Source of the DNA: Clostridiales bacterium | GTDB taxonomy: Bacteria > Bacillota > Clostridia > Oscillospirales > Oscillospiraceae | Direction: 5' to 3' | DNA length: 10,342 nucleotides | Assembly (NCBI GenBank): GCA_019422005.1 | Contig: JAHZEF010000070.1 | Coordinates: 1,773 to 12,114 of the forward strand | In this document: positions 1 through 6,412 of the stretch, one piece after another | Numbering within the stretch: position 1 is the first letter of the stretch | How the letters are laid out: each line of letters starts with the position of its first letter | Position numbers and translations under genes: made by a program | The notes under the pieces: generated by a model | Seen by the model: the letters and a program-made list of their open reading frames with translations, nothing else | Database searches by the model: none | What the model was told of the DNA's origin: nothing

Positions 1-465
1 GCTCATGGCCTTGGTGATCTCCACAACCTGGCACTGCCACATGCTCAGGCGGGAAACAATCTCGCGGGGATTGATTTTCACGCCCATTTTATCTAGGAGT
101 TCAGAGGCCATGGCATTGGCCTTTTTCCAGTCGATCACACCGCCGTTTTTGGGCATGCGGCCCAGAAAAATATTCTCAGCGACAGTCAGACTGGGTACCA
201 GGGACATTTCCTGGTAAACCGTGGCGAAACCCTTGGCGTTGGCTTCGCTGGTGGAGGAAAAACTCAGCTTCTCGTCATCCAGAAAAAAGGAACCGGAGGT
301 CGGCTGAATGGCGCCGGAAAAGCACTTGACCAAAGTGGACTTTCCAGAGCCGTTTTTGCCCAGCAGTGCGTTGACTTTTCCGCTCTCAAACGAGACGGTG
401 ACGTCATCCAGCGCCAGACAGCCCGGATACTGCTTGGCGATGTGTTCGGTGCGCAAAACGCTCAT
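1..465 (-). CDS. Sugar ABC transporter ATP-binding protein (RbsA/MglA type), N-terminal part
   Basis: Partial gene: 155 codons are present and the frame runs off the left edge without a stop. The protein would power import of the sugar captured by the lipoprotein encoded just upstream. Visible motifs are Walker A GKNGSGKST at residues 36-44, the Q-loop in VYQEMS (Gln85), then ENIFLGR around 98-103, typical of the double-ATPase sugar importers RbsA/MglA/XylG. The signature region at 140-150 reads LSMWQCQVVEI. The family usually has a LSxxxxQxVEIAKAL-like stretch here, so Trp143 and Cys145 are mildly unusual. The start at 465 is supported by GAAAGG about 10 nt upstream. It lies 123 bp downstream of the binding-protein gene, separated by a hairpin. 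The second ATPase half and the permease are expected beyond the window. The substrate cannot be read from the sequence. Confidence 0.93.
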   Translation of the reverse strand, partial: MSVLRTEHIAKQYPGCLALDDVTVSFESGKVNALLGKNGSGKSTLVKCFSGAIQPTSGSFFLDDEKLSFSSTSEANAKGFATVYQEMSLVPSLTVAENIFLGRMPKNGGVIDWKKANAMASELLDKMGVKINPREIVSRLSMWQCQVVEITKAMS

Positions 466-519
466 ATTTCTCAACCTTTCATCGTGCTCCCAGGGAGCAA
501 AGCATCACGCAGAGTTCTT

Positions 520-552
520 AAAAAGGGGGGAATCCCTGCAGGGACTCCCCCC
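520..552 (-). terminator. Hairpin plus T-run between binding-protein and ATPase genes
   Basis: On the minus strand a GC-rich hairpin lies about 37 nt past the lipoprotein stop. Its outer stem is six G-C pairs (525-530 with 547-552), then one A-T pair, one A/C mismatch and the self-complementary core TCCCTGCAGGGA. It is followed directly by five T (complement of 520-524). This has the form of an intrinsic terminator. Because the ATPase gene follows in the same direction, it probably acts as a partial terminator that keeps binding-protein mRNA in excess; that role is inferred. Confidence 0.75.
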
Positions 553-588
553 TCGGTCTCAAAACTGCTTTGAGATTGTGGAACCAGT

Positions 589-1686
589 TTACTTGATCTC
601 CTCAAAGCCGTTGTCAACACGCCAGGAGTTGACAGCGTCCTTGTCGCGGCAGGAAAGCACGATGCCGTCCAGGAATTCGCACTTGCCCTTCGTCGCCGAG
701 TAGTCCTCGCCCTTGATCGCGTTGATCAGCGCCGTCATGGCCTTGTAGCCCTGGCCGTACGGATCCTGCGCCACAACCGCCTTCAGCGGGGATGCGTCGT
801 CGAGAATCATGCTGGAAATCTGATCCGAGCCGTCATGCCCGAACACCATCACCTGGTCGGCCAGGCCCGCGTTCTGCACCGCCATCACAGACCCGATCGT
901 GCCGCCGTCGTTCACCGTGATGATGACATTGGTCTCCGGATGCGCCGTCAGAATGCCGCCGGCGGTCTCCAGCGCGGTGTCCTGCAGCCAGGCGTCCTGA
1001 TCCGCAACGATCTCATACTGGATGCCCGCCTCGTCCAGGGCCGCCAGGTAGCCGTTCACGCGGTTGGTGGAGTTGTCCGGCAACAGCGACTTGAACTGCA
1101 CAATCGCAATGTTGATCTTCTCTTCGCCGTACTGCTCCTTGATGATCTCCGCCGCTTCCTGGCCTACCAGATAGCAGTTGGTGTAGTCGTCGGAGGTGTA
1201 GCCCGCCACGATGAAGTCCGCATCCGTAACGCTCAGGTTTGTCAGGGCAATCTTCATGCCCTGCTCGTCAGCCGCCTTCAGCGCTGCCAGGGAGGCGTCG
1301 CCGTTCAGCGGGGAGATGGCCAGGCCGTCAACGCCTTGGGCCAGGTACGTGTTGATCAGCTCGGTCTCCTTCGCCTGGTCGTTGTTGGTGTTGTCCGTCA
1401 GGATCTCCACGCCCGCGTCATTCGCCGCGTCCACATAGCCCTGGGTCAGCATGTTCATGAACTGGTCGTCCTGGAACACGATGCCCGCCACCAGAATGTC
1501 GCTGTCTGCCGGGGCCTCGCTGTCCTCCCCGCCGTCATCCGGCGTGTCCGTGTTGGCGTCCGGCGTTTCCGTATTGGCGTCCGGGGTCTCCGTGTTGGCG
1601 TCCGGGGTTTCGTCTGTCTTGCCGCCGCAGGCCGCAAGGGCGAATACCATCACAAGCGCCAGAAGCAATGCGATGAGTCTTTTCAT
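589..1686 (-). CDS. RbsB-like sugar-binding lipoprotein of an ABC importer
   Basis: A 365-residue substrate-binding protein of the periplasmic-binding type 1 family, which captures a sugar or sugar-like ligand outside the membrane and delivers it to the permease. Residues 1-20 form a lipoprotein signal peptide: MKRL, a hydrophobic stretch and the lipobox LAAC with Cys20 as lipidation site. Residues 27-51 are an acidic linker built from three TPDANTE-type heptads. The folded domain runs from about residue 64 (ILVAGIVFQDDQF) to the end, with family-like stretches GVDGLAISP, IAIVQF, VIITVNDG and VVAQDPYGQGY. The ATG at 1686 follows a perfect AGGAGG (complement of 1694-1699). Its own promoter lies just upstream and the ATPase gene follows. 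The order binding protein, ATPase and presumably permease is usual for class-2 sugar importers. Ligand identity is unknown. Confidence 0.95.
   Translation of the reverse strand: MKRLIALLLALVMVFALAACGGKTDETPDANTETPDANTETPDANTDTPDDGGEDSEAPADSDILVAGIVFQDDQFMNMLTQGYVDAANDAGVEILTDNTNNDQAKETELINTYLAQGVDGLAISPLNGDASLAALKAADEQGMKIALTNLSVTDADFIVAGYTSDDYTNCYLVGQEAAEIIKEQYGEEKINIAIVQFKSLLPDNSTNRVNGYLAALDEAGIQYEIVADQDAWLQDTALETAGGILTAHPETNVIITVNDGGTIGSVMAVQNAGLADQVMVFGHDGSDQISSMILDDASPLKAVVAQDPYGQGYKAMTALINAIKGEDYSATKGKCEFLDGIVLSCRDKDAVNSWRVDNGFEEIK
1546..1608 (-). repeat. Three 21-bp tandem repeats coding for the lipoprotein linker
   Basis: Three consecutive 21-bp units encode the heptads TPDANTE, TPDANTE and TPDANTD at residues 27-47, followed by a partial fourth unit (TPDD). 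The units differ by a few third-base changes. The segment is a flexible acidic spacer between the lipidated Cys20 and the binding domain. Tandem units of this size can gain or lose copies in frame. Confidence 0.9.
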
Positions 1687-1709
1687 TTCTGTTCCTCCTA
1701 AAATTTTTT

Positions 1710-1738
1710 ATTACAAGCGGCCGTTTGCCGCTGGTAAA
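1710..1738 (-). promoter_or_regulatory. Promoter of the sugar-binding lipoprotein gene, with dyad in spacer
   Basis: Read on the minus strand: -35 TTTACC (1733-1738), a 17-bp spacer and -10 TGTAAT (1710-1715; one mismatch to TATAAT). The whole spacer is an interrupted inverted repeat, AGCGGC-AAACG-GCCGCT (1716-1732), which makes it a good operator candidate. Transcription would begin near 1703-1704, giving a very short leader that barely includes the AGGAGG. That shortness is a weakness of the call. A promoter further upstream with this dyad as an mRNA hairpin is the alternative. Confidence 0.5.
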
Positions 1739-1770
1739 CAACCTTTGCGCCGCCCGTACCAGGTACCCAT

Positions 1771-1796
1771 CGGTTGTACCCCATGGGGTACAACCG
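1771..1796. repeat. Perfect 26-bp palindrome between ROK and lipoprotein genes
   Basis: Two 13-bp arms, CGGTTGTACCCCA and its exact reverse complement, meet without a spacer. It lies 85 bp upstream of the lipoprotein start and 43 bp past the ROK stop. A related partial word, GGTACCCAT, sits next to it at 1762-1770. It could be an operator for a dimeric regulator or a transcript-end hairpin of the ROK gene. No T-run follows on either strand, so a simple intrinsic terminator is unlikely. Confidence 0.7.
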
Positions 1797-1797
1797 G

Positions 1798-1817
1798 GCG
1801 GGAATGAAAATTCCCGC
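1798..1817. repeat. Inverted repeat GCGGGAAT-GAAA-ATTCCCGC
   Basis: An 8-bp perfect stem with a 4-nt loop lies 22 bp past the ROK stop codon and one base from the 26-bp palindrome. As RNA from the plus strand the loop would be a GNRA-type GAAA; from the minus strand it would be UUUC. It probably contributes to the 3' end or processing of the ROK transcript, although no T-run follows. Confidence 0.5.
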
Positions 1818-1839
1818 GGCGGCCGCCTCTTATAATATC

Positions 1840-3057
1840 TTACAAGTGTCCTGCAATCAGATCCTGCAGAAACGCATTCATTGCGAGAACCACGCCTCCC
1901 ATGGCAAACGCCATATCCCCGAAGGCGGACTGCACAACCTTGATCTCCGGGCAGTGACGCGGATACCGCTTGGTCCGGATATGTTCCGCAATCAGTTCCG
2001 TCAGCTGGGGACTCATGGCCGCCAGCGGCCCTCCCAGCACAATCACTTCAGGACTGTAAAGATTGATCACATTCCCCAGTGCAACCGAAAAATACGCGGC
2101 CGCCTGCTTCACCACATGCAGGCAGACCTCGTCTCCGGCCTGGCTCAGGCGAAACACATCCTCCAGCGTAAGCGTTTCCACGTCCGGCTCCTGCTTCCGC
2201 GCAAAGTTGAAGTTCATCTTATACAGCTGCTTGGCGCGCTGCACCAACGCAGCGCCGGACACCATGGTCTCCAGGCAGCCGTAACTGCCGCAGATGCACT
2301 GCGGCCCGGCAGGATCCACCGTCGTATGGCCGATCTCACCGGCCCCGTCCTGGAAGCCGTGAAATACGTTGCCGCCCGACAGCATGCCGCCGCCGATTCC
2401 GAGACGAAACATACTGAGAAAGAACGCGGTTTTATACCCGATGGCCGCGCCATAGAAATGCTCCGCCAAAACCGCCGCATTGGTTTCCCGGTCGCAGCAG
2501 ACCGGCAGATGCAGGCGCTCCTGCAGGATCCGGCAGATGGGTACGTTCTCCCAGTCGGGGAAGTTGGGCGGATTAATCATCACGCCCTTCTGTGAATCCA
2601 GCGGCCCCGGCAGCGCCAGCCCCAGGCCCAGGATTTTCTCCGGCGCGATTCCAACCTCCGCAACGAGCCGCCGGACCATTGTCTCCAGCTTCTGGAGGAT
2701 CGGCTCCACGCCGTCCAGGGAGGAAATCTCCTCCTTGACGCTTCCCACAAAGCGCCCGCGGAAGTCGCAGACGCCTGCGGTAATCCGTTCCGTATTCAGT
2801 TCCACGCCGATGGTATACAGCGCCTCTGCGTTAACGTCCAGCATCACAGCCTTGCGCCCGTGGGCGGCATTGCTGGCGTGCCCCACCTGAACCAGGATTC
2901 CCGCATCAATCAGCGCATTGGTGATATTGATCACGGAAGCCGTGGTCAGGCCGACCGCCCTGGTCAGTTCCGTCCGGGAGATCGGTGCGCGCTGCTGAAT
3001 GGTGTTGATAATCAGCATCACGTTGTTATTCTTCATGACCTGGCTGTTAATACGCAT
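1840..3057 (-). CDS. ROK-family transcriptional regulator (NagC/Mlc/XylR type)
   Basis: A 405-residue regulator with an N-terminal winged helix-turn-helix (about 26-55, ISRTELTRAVGLTTASV) and a C-terminal sugar-kinase-like ROK domain. Visible ROK motifs are LGLGLALPGPLD (143-154), GAGEIGH (238-244), the zinc motif CICGSYGC (254-261) and IVLGGPL (339-345). His244, Cys254, Cys256 and Cys261 keep the spacing of the Mlc zinc site. The phosphate-binding DxGGT motif near residue 84 is replaced by GVELNTE, and the catalytic NDxN is RETN (190-193), so this is a repressor or sensor and not a kinase. The ATG at 3057 has GAAGG 8 nt upstream. It sits between the UroD-like and sugar-binding genes on the same strand and has its own promoter. 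It probably controls the sugar importer and perhaps itself in response to a sugar. The effector is unknown. Confidence 0.92.
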   Translation of the reverse strand: MRINSQVMKNNNVMLIINTIQQRAPISRTELTRAVGLTTASVINITNALIDAGILVQVGHASNAAHGRKAVMLDVNAEALYTIGVELNTERITAGVCDFRGRFVGSVKEEISSLDGVEPILQKLETMVRRLVAEVGIAPEKILGLGLALPGPLDSQKGVMINPPNFPDWENVPICRILQERLHLPVCCDRETNAAVLAEHFYGAAIGYKTAFFLSMFRLGIGGGMLSGGNVFHGFQDGAGEIGHTTVDPAGPQCICGSYGCLETMVSGAALVQRAKQLYKMNFNFARKQEPDVETLTLEDVFRLSQAGDEVCLHVVKQAAAYFSVALGNVINLYSPEVIVLGGPLAAMSPQLTELIAEHIRTKRYPRHCPEIKVVQSAFGDMAFAMGGVVLAMNAFLQDLIAGHL

Positions 3058-3116
3058 CTCATTAACCTTCGCTGTTTACGGAATCGGGCGTCCCGCCCTG
3101 ATCCGCCTTCTTCTGC

Positions 3117-3145
3117 AGTATATCAGGATCTGATTTTATTGACAA
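3117..3145 (-). promoter_or_regulatory. Promoter of the ROK regulator gene, with dyad in spacer
   Basis: Minus strand: -35 TTGTCA (3140-3145), 17-bp spacer, -10 TATACT (3117-3122) preceded by TGA, which gives an extended -10. Both hexamers match the consensus at five of six positions. An inverted repeat ATCAG-GAT-CTGAT (3122-3134) overlaps the -10 edge and the spacer, a position where a bound repressor would block RNA polymerase. Autoregulation by the ROK protein is possible but not shown. Confidence 0.75.
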
Positions 3146-3160
3146 GAGTGATTTTACAAT

Positions 3161-4222
3161 TTAAGCCAATTGGGACAGGCGGAATTCATTGGCTGCCTCG
3201 TTCATGGCGAAAAAGCCTTCCACCGGAATGTAATCCGGGATCGAGTTGCCGCAGCCCAGGCCGAAGCCGCCGAAGCCGATATTCTCTTCAATCGTGGTGC
3301 GCACCCGCCGCCTGATCTGTTCCGGGGTCTCCAGGCACAGGACGTTCATATCGATCCCGCCCAGATTGCAGATCCTGTCGCCGTAGCGCACAACCCATTC
3401 GTGGAACGGCGCGATGTCGTCCTCATTGGAATGCTTGGCGTCAATTCCCGTGGAGATCAGATCCTCCATAATATCAAAGATTTTGCCGCACGAATGCAGC
3501 AGGAACGGCCTGCCGGAGGCATGCACCAAATCCACAACCTTCCGGTAACCGGGAATGACCAGCTTTCGGATTTCTTCATGGGGAAGCAGCGTCTGGCTCT
3601 TGAACCCCAGATCGTCGCCCATCCGGCAAACGCAGTACGGCGCCGCATAGTCCCGCAGGAACCGGCTCCAGATCTGCACATACAGTTCCGTTACATGTCC
3701 GAACAGGCTCTCCACCATCTCCGGCTCGTCGTAAATCAGATAACACAGCTCCATATAGCTGACCAGATCCTGTACGGTCTCAAAAATACCGTATCCCGGC
3801 CCGCCGACGCCGCGAATATTGTCCCGCTTCAGGACCTCTTCGGCAAACAGCTCAAAGTATTCCGCATTCTGCTCAAAATACCAGTCTGCAATCCGATCCC
3901 AGGGGTAGGCCTCCACGTCCTCCGGCGTGCGGATCACCGGATCCGCATGCTCACGCAGCGCGCCGCTGCCGGGGCAGGCCAGCGGGATCCCCCGCTCAAA
4001 TGTCACAATATCATAGCCGCAATTCTGCCAGAAGTCCACATAACGCTGGAAAAAAACTTTTTTCTCCGCCGTGGTGCCGTCCAGCAGCGCCGTCATGGGA
4101 TGGCCGGTGGCTTTTTCAATGAATCCTGCGTCAATGTGATGCTCGTAAATGGGCATCCGTTCCGGCCTCTGATTCCGCATCGCCTCCAGAAAAAAGCGAT
4201 AATTGGATTCCGGGGTTTTCAT
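3161..4222 (-). CDS. Uroporphyrinogen decarboxylase-superfamily protein (MtaA/UroD-like methyltransferase)
   Basis: A 353-residue protein of the UroD/MtaA TIM-barrel superfamily. This superfamily includes the haem-pathway decarboxylase and zinc-dependent methyltransferases that move methyl groups from corrinoid proteins to a thiol. The sequence shows the methyltransferase-type zinc site: His243 and Cys245 in LLHSCGKIFD, and Cys324 in GLGCGNSIPD. The stretch MGDDLGFKSQTLL (201-213) is also typical of these paralogues. I do not see the substrate-binding N-terminal motif of true HemE, and the context is sugar uptake, not haem synthesis. Start: ATG at 4222 with AGGAGG about 10 nt upstream. It stands first in a row with the ROK regulator and sugar importer, each with its own promoter. 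Transfer of methyl groups from a methylated sugar or another small methylated compound is conceivable, but no corrinoid protein is present here. The substrate is unknown. Confidence 0.88.
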   Translation of the reverse strand: MKTPESNYRFFLEAMRNQRPERMPIYEHHIDAGFIEKATGHPMTALLDGTTAEKKVFFQRYVDFWQNCGYDIVTFERGIPLACPGSGALREHADPVIRTPEDVEAYPWDRIADWYFEQNAEYFELFAEEVLKRDNIRGVGGPGYGIFETVQDLVSYMELCYLIYDEPEMVESLFGHVTELYVQIWSRFLRDYAAPYCVCRMGDDLGFKSQTLLPHEEIRKLVIPGYRKVVDLVHASGRPFLLHSCGKIFDIMEDLISTGIDAKHSNEDDIAPFHEWVVRYGDRICNLGGIDMNVLCLETPEQIRRRVRTTIEENIGFGGFGLGCGNSIPDYIPVEGFFAMNEAANEFRLSQLA

Positions 4223-4336
4223 CAGACAGTTCCCTCCTGCTCAGATGTTCCTCGCTGCTCGGATTTCACTGCGGCCAATTATCCGATATTTTAAAAGCAA
4301 TGTAACAACGTTTCCTTCCGCCGCATTTGCCTGCCA

Positions 4337-4365
4337 AGTATAGCACCAAAAAACAAGAGATTCAA
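4337..4365 (-). promoter_or_regulatory. Promoter of the UroD-like gene
   Basis: Minus strand: -35 TTGAAT (4360-4365), 17-bp spacer, extended -10 TGCTATACT with the hexamer at 4337-4342. Transcription would start near 4330, giving a leader of about 108 nt. The leader contains an inverted repeat CGGAT...ATCCG (complement of 4260-4287), but I see no recognisable riboswitch core. Confidence 0.75.
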
Positions 4366-4500
4366 GGGATATTCGGCATTATTTTTGCAATTGAATTTAA
4401 AATTCAAAATTTTTGGGAACTATTCCAAATCAGCTATCCCCGTTTTGTGCAATTCATCCATAATAAATTCCATTTTTTAAAAATCAATTTTCCTGGCCTC
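4366..4500. promoter_or_regulatory. AT-rich upstream island with a 17-bp palindrome
   Basis: This stretch is far richer in A and T than the rest of the window and codes for nothing I can support. It holds the 8-1-8 palindrome TTGAATTTAAAATTCAA (4391-4407), centred about 35 bp upstream of the UroD-like gene's -35 box. A weaker dyad TTGG...CCAA lies at 4413-4428. Words ATTC recur at 4371, 4402, 4422 and 4452, following the one inside the -35 box at 4360, mostly at whole-turn spacings. An operator or a curved upstream-activating segment is plausible. AT-rich palindromes are typical of ROK operators such as that of XylR. Confidence 0.5.
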
Positions 4501-4515
4501 CGTCAGCCAATGGAA

Positions 4516-4567
4516 ACAGCCGGCCTGAAAACGGGAATCTCTGGATTCCCGTTTTCAGGCCGGCTGT
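4516..4567 (-). terminator. Long perfect hairpin downstream of the flippase gene
   Basis: A perfect 24-bp stem (4516-4539 with 4544-4567) closes on a 4-nt loop. On the minus strand it begins 10 nt past the flippase stop. Its inner part has terminator form on both strands: an A-run, stem CGGGAATC/GATTCCCG, then TTTTC, with an outer clamp GGCCGGCTGT around it. No long T-run follows the whole stem. It most likely ends flippase transcription before the UroD-like gene's promoter and could work in both directions. Confidence 0.7.
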
Positions 4568-4577
4568 CACACTGCAC

Positions 4578-6203
4578 CTACGCTTCCGGCTCTCCCGGCA
4601 TACCGGCAATCCGTTCCAGCAGTCCCCCCAGCGGCAGTTCCGACAGTTCGGATCTGCTGAAGCAGCCCATCCGCAGCAGAGCCAGGCCGTAAAACAGCAT
4701 AGAAGCGGCAATACTCAGCAGCAGGCTCCAGCTCATTTCCACCCCCAGGCGCCTCAGCCCCTGGTAGCTCCCCCAGGCCAGCAGCCCCATCACCGCTGAA
4801 AGGGCCGCCGGCAGAAGGAAGGTCCGCCGCAGCTCCCAGCGGCAGCGCAGCCTCTTCCGGATGGCATGGCAGTTCAGGGCCGCCAGCATCAGCGGAAAGG
4901 TCACATTCCCCACAATCAGCGCGTAAATGCCAAGAGACGTCCGGTGCAGCAGCACCCATACCAGTATCGTGTGAACCGCCAGCGCGGCTGCGGCATGGAC
5001 AGCCGGCAGGTTCATATGATCGCTCCCCTGCAGCACGGCGGCCGTGATGGTGGAAAGCGCGTAGAATATCACCGCGGCCGAACCCGTCTGCAGCATTCGG
5101 ACCGACAGGCCGCGATAGGCAGTCAGGCTGGGAAAGAGCAGCGTCATAATGGGTTCGGCCAAAACCGCCAGCCCTGCGGCGGCGGGAATCGCCACCGCCA
5201 TATTGAGCTTGATCACGGTACGGGTTTTGCGCAGGGCCTCCTTTCGCTTCCCCTGGGACCAGAGCAGCGCAATCCCCGGAAGCAGCGTGGCGGCCATGGC
5301 TGTGGTAATCGCCACCGGCAGCGTCGTCAGCTGATTATACTGGGTGTTGTAAACCCCCTGCAGCGACGCCGCCATCACATCGGCCATCCCCCGCCGTTCC
5401 ATCGCCCGGCCAAACAGGAGGTCGTCCACCGTGGAGCCCAGCTGATAAATGGTCTGGCTCAGCATCATCGGTACGACCGTCAGAACCAGCGCCCGGCAGG
5501 CGGCGGATTTTCTCTGCTGCTCCATCCGCGGCAGCGGACGGGCGCCCCCGCGGCCCAGGCGATACAACAGCCACAGGAACAGCAGCGCGGCGGCCGCGCC
5601 CGCCAGCGTACCGACGGCGCCGCCGGCGGCGCCGAAGCTCGCCGCATCCGGCCGCGCCCGGAAAATACGGAGAAACTGCCAGGCTGCCAGCAGGCTGACC
5701 GCCACATTGACCAGCTGCTCAAGGATCTGCGAGATTGCGGTCGGCAGCATGTTGCCCCGCCCCTGGAACCAGCCGCGCAGCACACCGAGCAGCGCCACCA
5801 CCAGCGCCGTGGGGGCCAGCACCTGCAGCGGCCGCGCCAGCCCCTCCCGGTGGTACAGCGCCTCCAGGCCGCGGGCCCCGAAGAACAGCACCGCGAACGC
5901 ACAGAGGCCGCCCGCCGCCGCAAACGCCAGGGCAATGCGGAACATCTGCCGCGCGCCGTTCCGCTCTCCCCGTCCCAGCCGCTCTGAGATCAGCTTGGAG
6001 ACTGCCGCCGGCAGGGAGTAGGACGACAGCGTCAACGCAATATTATAGATGCTGAACGCCACAGAATAAATGCCGTTCCCCTGCTCTCCCAGCATGTTCG
6101 CCATGGGGATCCGGTATAAAAATCCCAGCAGCTTTGTAATCAAGCCCGCCGCCGCCAGAATACTTCCCTGCACCAGCATGGAGTCCTTGGATTGTTTCTT
6201 CAC
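4578..6203 (-). CDS. SpoVB/YtgP-type lipid-linked oligosaccharide flippase (MOP superfamily)
   Basis: A 541-residue polytopic membrane protein of the MurJ/SpoVB/YtgP branch of the MOP exporter superfamily, which moves lipid-linked cell-wall or polysaccharide precursors across the membrane. Family hallmarks are the N-terminal QGSILAAAGLITKLLGFLYR (12-31) and LRGWFQGRGNMLPTAISQIL (142-161), plus repeated hydrophobic segments consistent with about 14 helices. Length is normal for the family. The start is a GTG at 6203 with AAAGGAAGG about 5 nt upstream. An internal ATG eight codons on has no comparable site. It has its own promoter, diverges from the MFS gene, and ends in a long hairpin. SpoVB acts in spore cortex synthesis and YtgP (MurJ) in vegetative wall synthesis; the sequence alone does not decide between them. 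Arg and Ala are frequent, matching the GC-rich neighbourhood. Confidence 0.9.
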   Translation of the reverse strand: MKKQSKDSMLVQGSILAAAGLITKLLGFLYRIPMANMLGEQGNGIYSVAFSIYNIALTLSSYSLPAAVSKLISERLGRGERNGARQMFRIALAFAAAGGLCAFAVLFFGARGLEALYHREGLARPLQVLAPTALVVALLGVLRGWFQGRGNMLPTAISQILEQLVNVAVSLLAAWQFLRIFRARPDAASFGAAGGAVGTLAGAAAALLFLWLLYRLGRGGARPLPRMEQQRKSAACRALVLTVVPMMLSQTIYQLGSTVDDLLFGRAMERRGMADVMAASLQGVYNTQYNQLTTLPVAITTAMAATLLPGIALLWSQGKRKEALRKTRTVIKLNMAVAIPAAAGLAVLAEPIMTLLFPSLTAYRGLSVRMLQTGSAAVIFYALSTITAAVLQGSDHMNLPAVHAAAALAVHTILVWVLLHRTSLGIYALIVGNVTFPLMLAALNCHAIRKRLRCRWELRRTFLLPAALSAVMGLLAWGSYQGLRRLGVEMSWSLLLSIAASMLFYGLALLRMGCFSRSELSELPLGGLLERIAGMPGEPEA

Positions 6204-6239
6204 ATTGCCCTTCCTTTAACCGGGAAAATCTTCCTGCCC

Positions 6240-6268
6240 ATCATAATGCAAATCCGGAAGCTTTGCAA
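6240..6268 (-). promoter_or_regulatory. Promoter of the flippase gene
   Basis: Minus strand: -35 TTGCAA (6263-6268), 17-bp spacer, -10 TATGAT (6240-6245), five of six matches at -10 and four of six at -35. The leader would be about 30 nt, ending in AAAGGAAGG before the GTG. Confidence 0.65.
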
Positions 6269-6356
6269 GGGGAAGCAGGCGGCACTTTGTCTGAAAACGC
6301 AAATATGGTAGCCGATTTCAATACGGCGGCGTCTGGCCTCTGAATCGATTTAGTAT

Positions 6357-6362
6357 TATAAT
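6357..6362 (+). promoter_or_regulatory. -10 element for the first MFS transporter gene
   Basis: A perfect TATAAT at 6357-6362 lies 50 bp upstream of the MFS start in a locally AT-rich patch. At 17-18 bp further upstream only TGGCCT or CTGGCC is found, a poor -35, so the promoter may depend on an activator. The leader carries AAGGAG at 6399-6404, 8 nt before the ATG. Confidence 0.5.
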
Positions 6363-6412
6363 ATTGGAAAATACCCGGCCGCTGCCGATCTGTTGAAGAA
6401 GGAGACCTCACT

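Noticed and set aside
835..1701. Long open frame on the plus strand, antisense to the sugar-binding lipoprotein
   Set aside because: It mirrors the codon structure of a clearly recognisable protein on the minus strand, and its translation is Val/Arg-rich without any family motif.
4291..4326. Short upstream frame of 11 codons in the leader of the UroD-like gene
   Set aside because: Its ATG would lie only about 4 nt from the predicted transcription start, leaving no room for a ribosome binding site.
4223..4330. Riboswitch (for example cobalamin) in the leader of the UroD-like gene
   Set aside because: The leader is too short for a cobalamin riboswitch and contains no conserved core that I can recognise.
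4866..5987. Long plus-strand frame opposite the flippase gene
   Set aside because: The translation is very rich in Gln, Arg and His, as expected for the antisense of a GC-rich membrane protein. The opposite strand is a clear SpoVB/YtgP homologue.
6292..6305. Catabolite (cre-like) site TGAAAACGC in the divergent intergenic region
   Set aside because: The second half does not match the cre consensus, so only a half-site is present.
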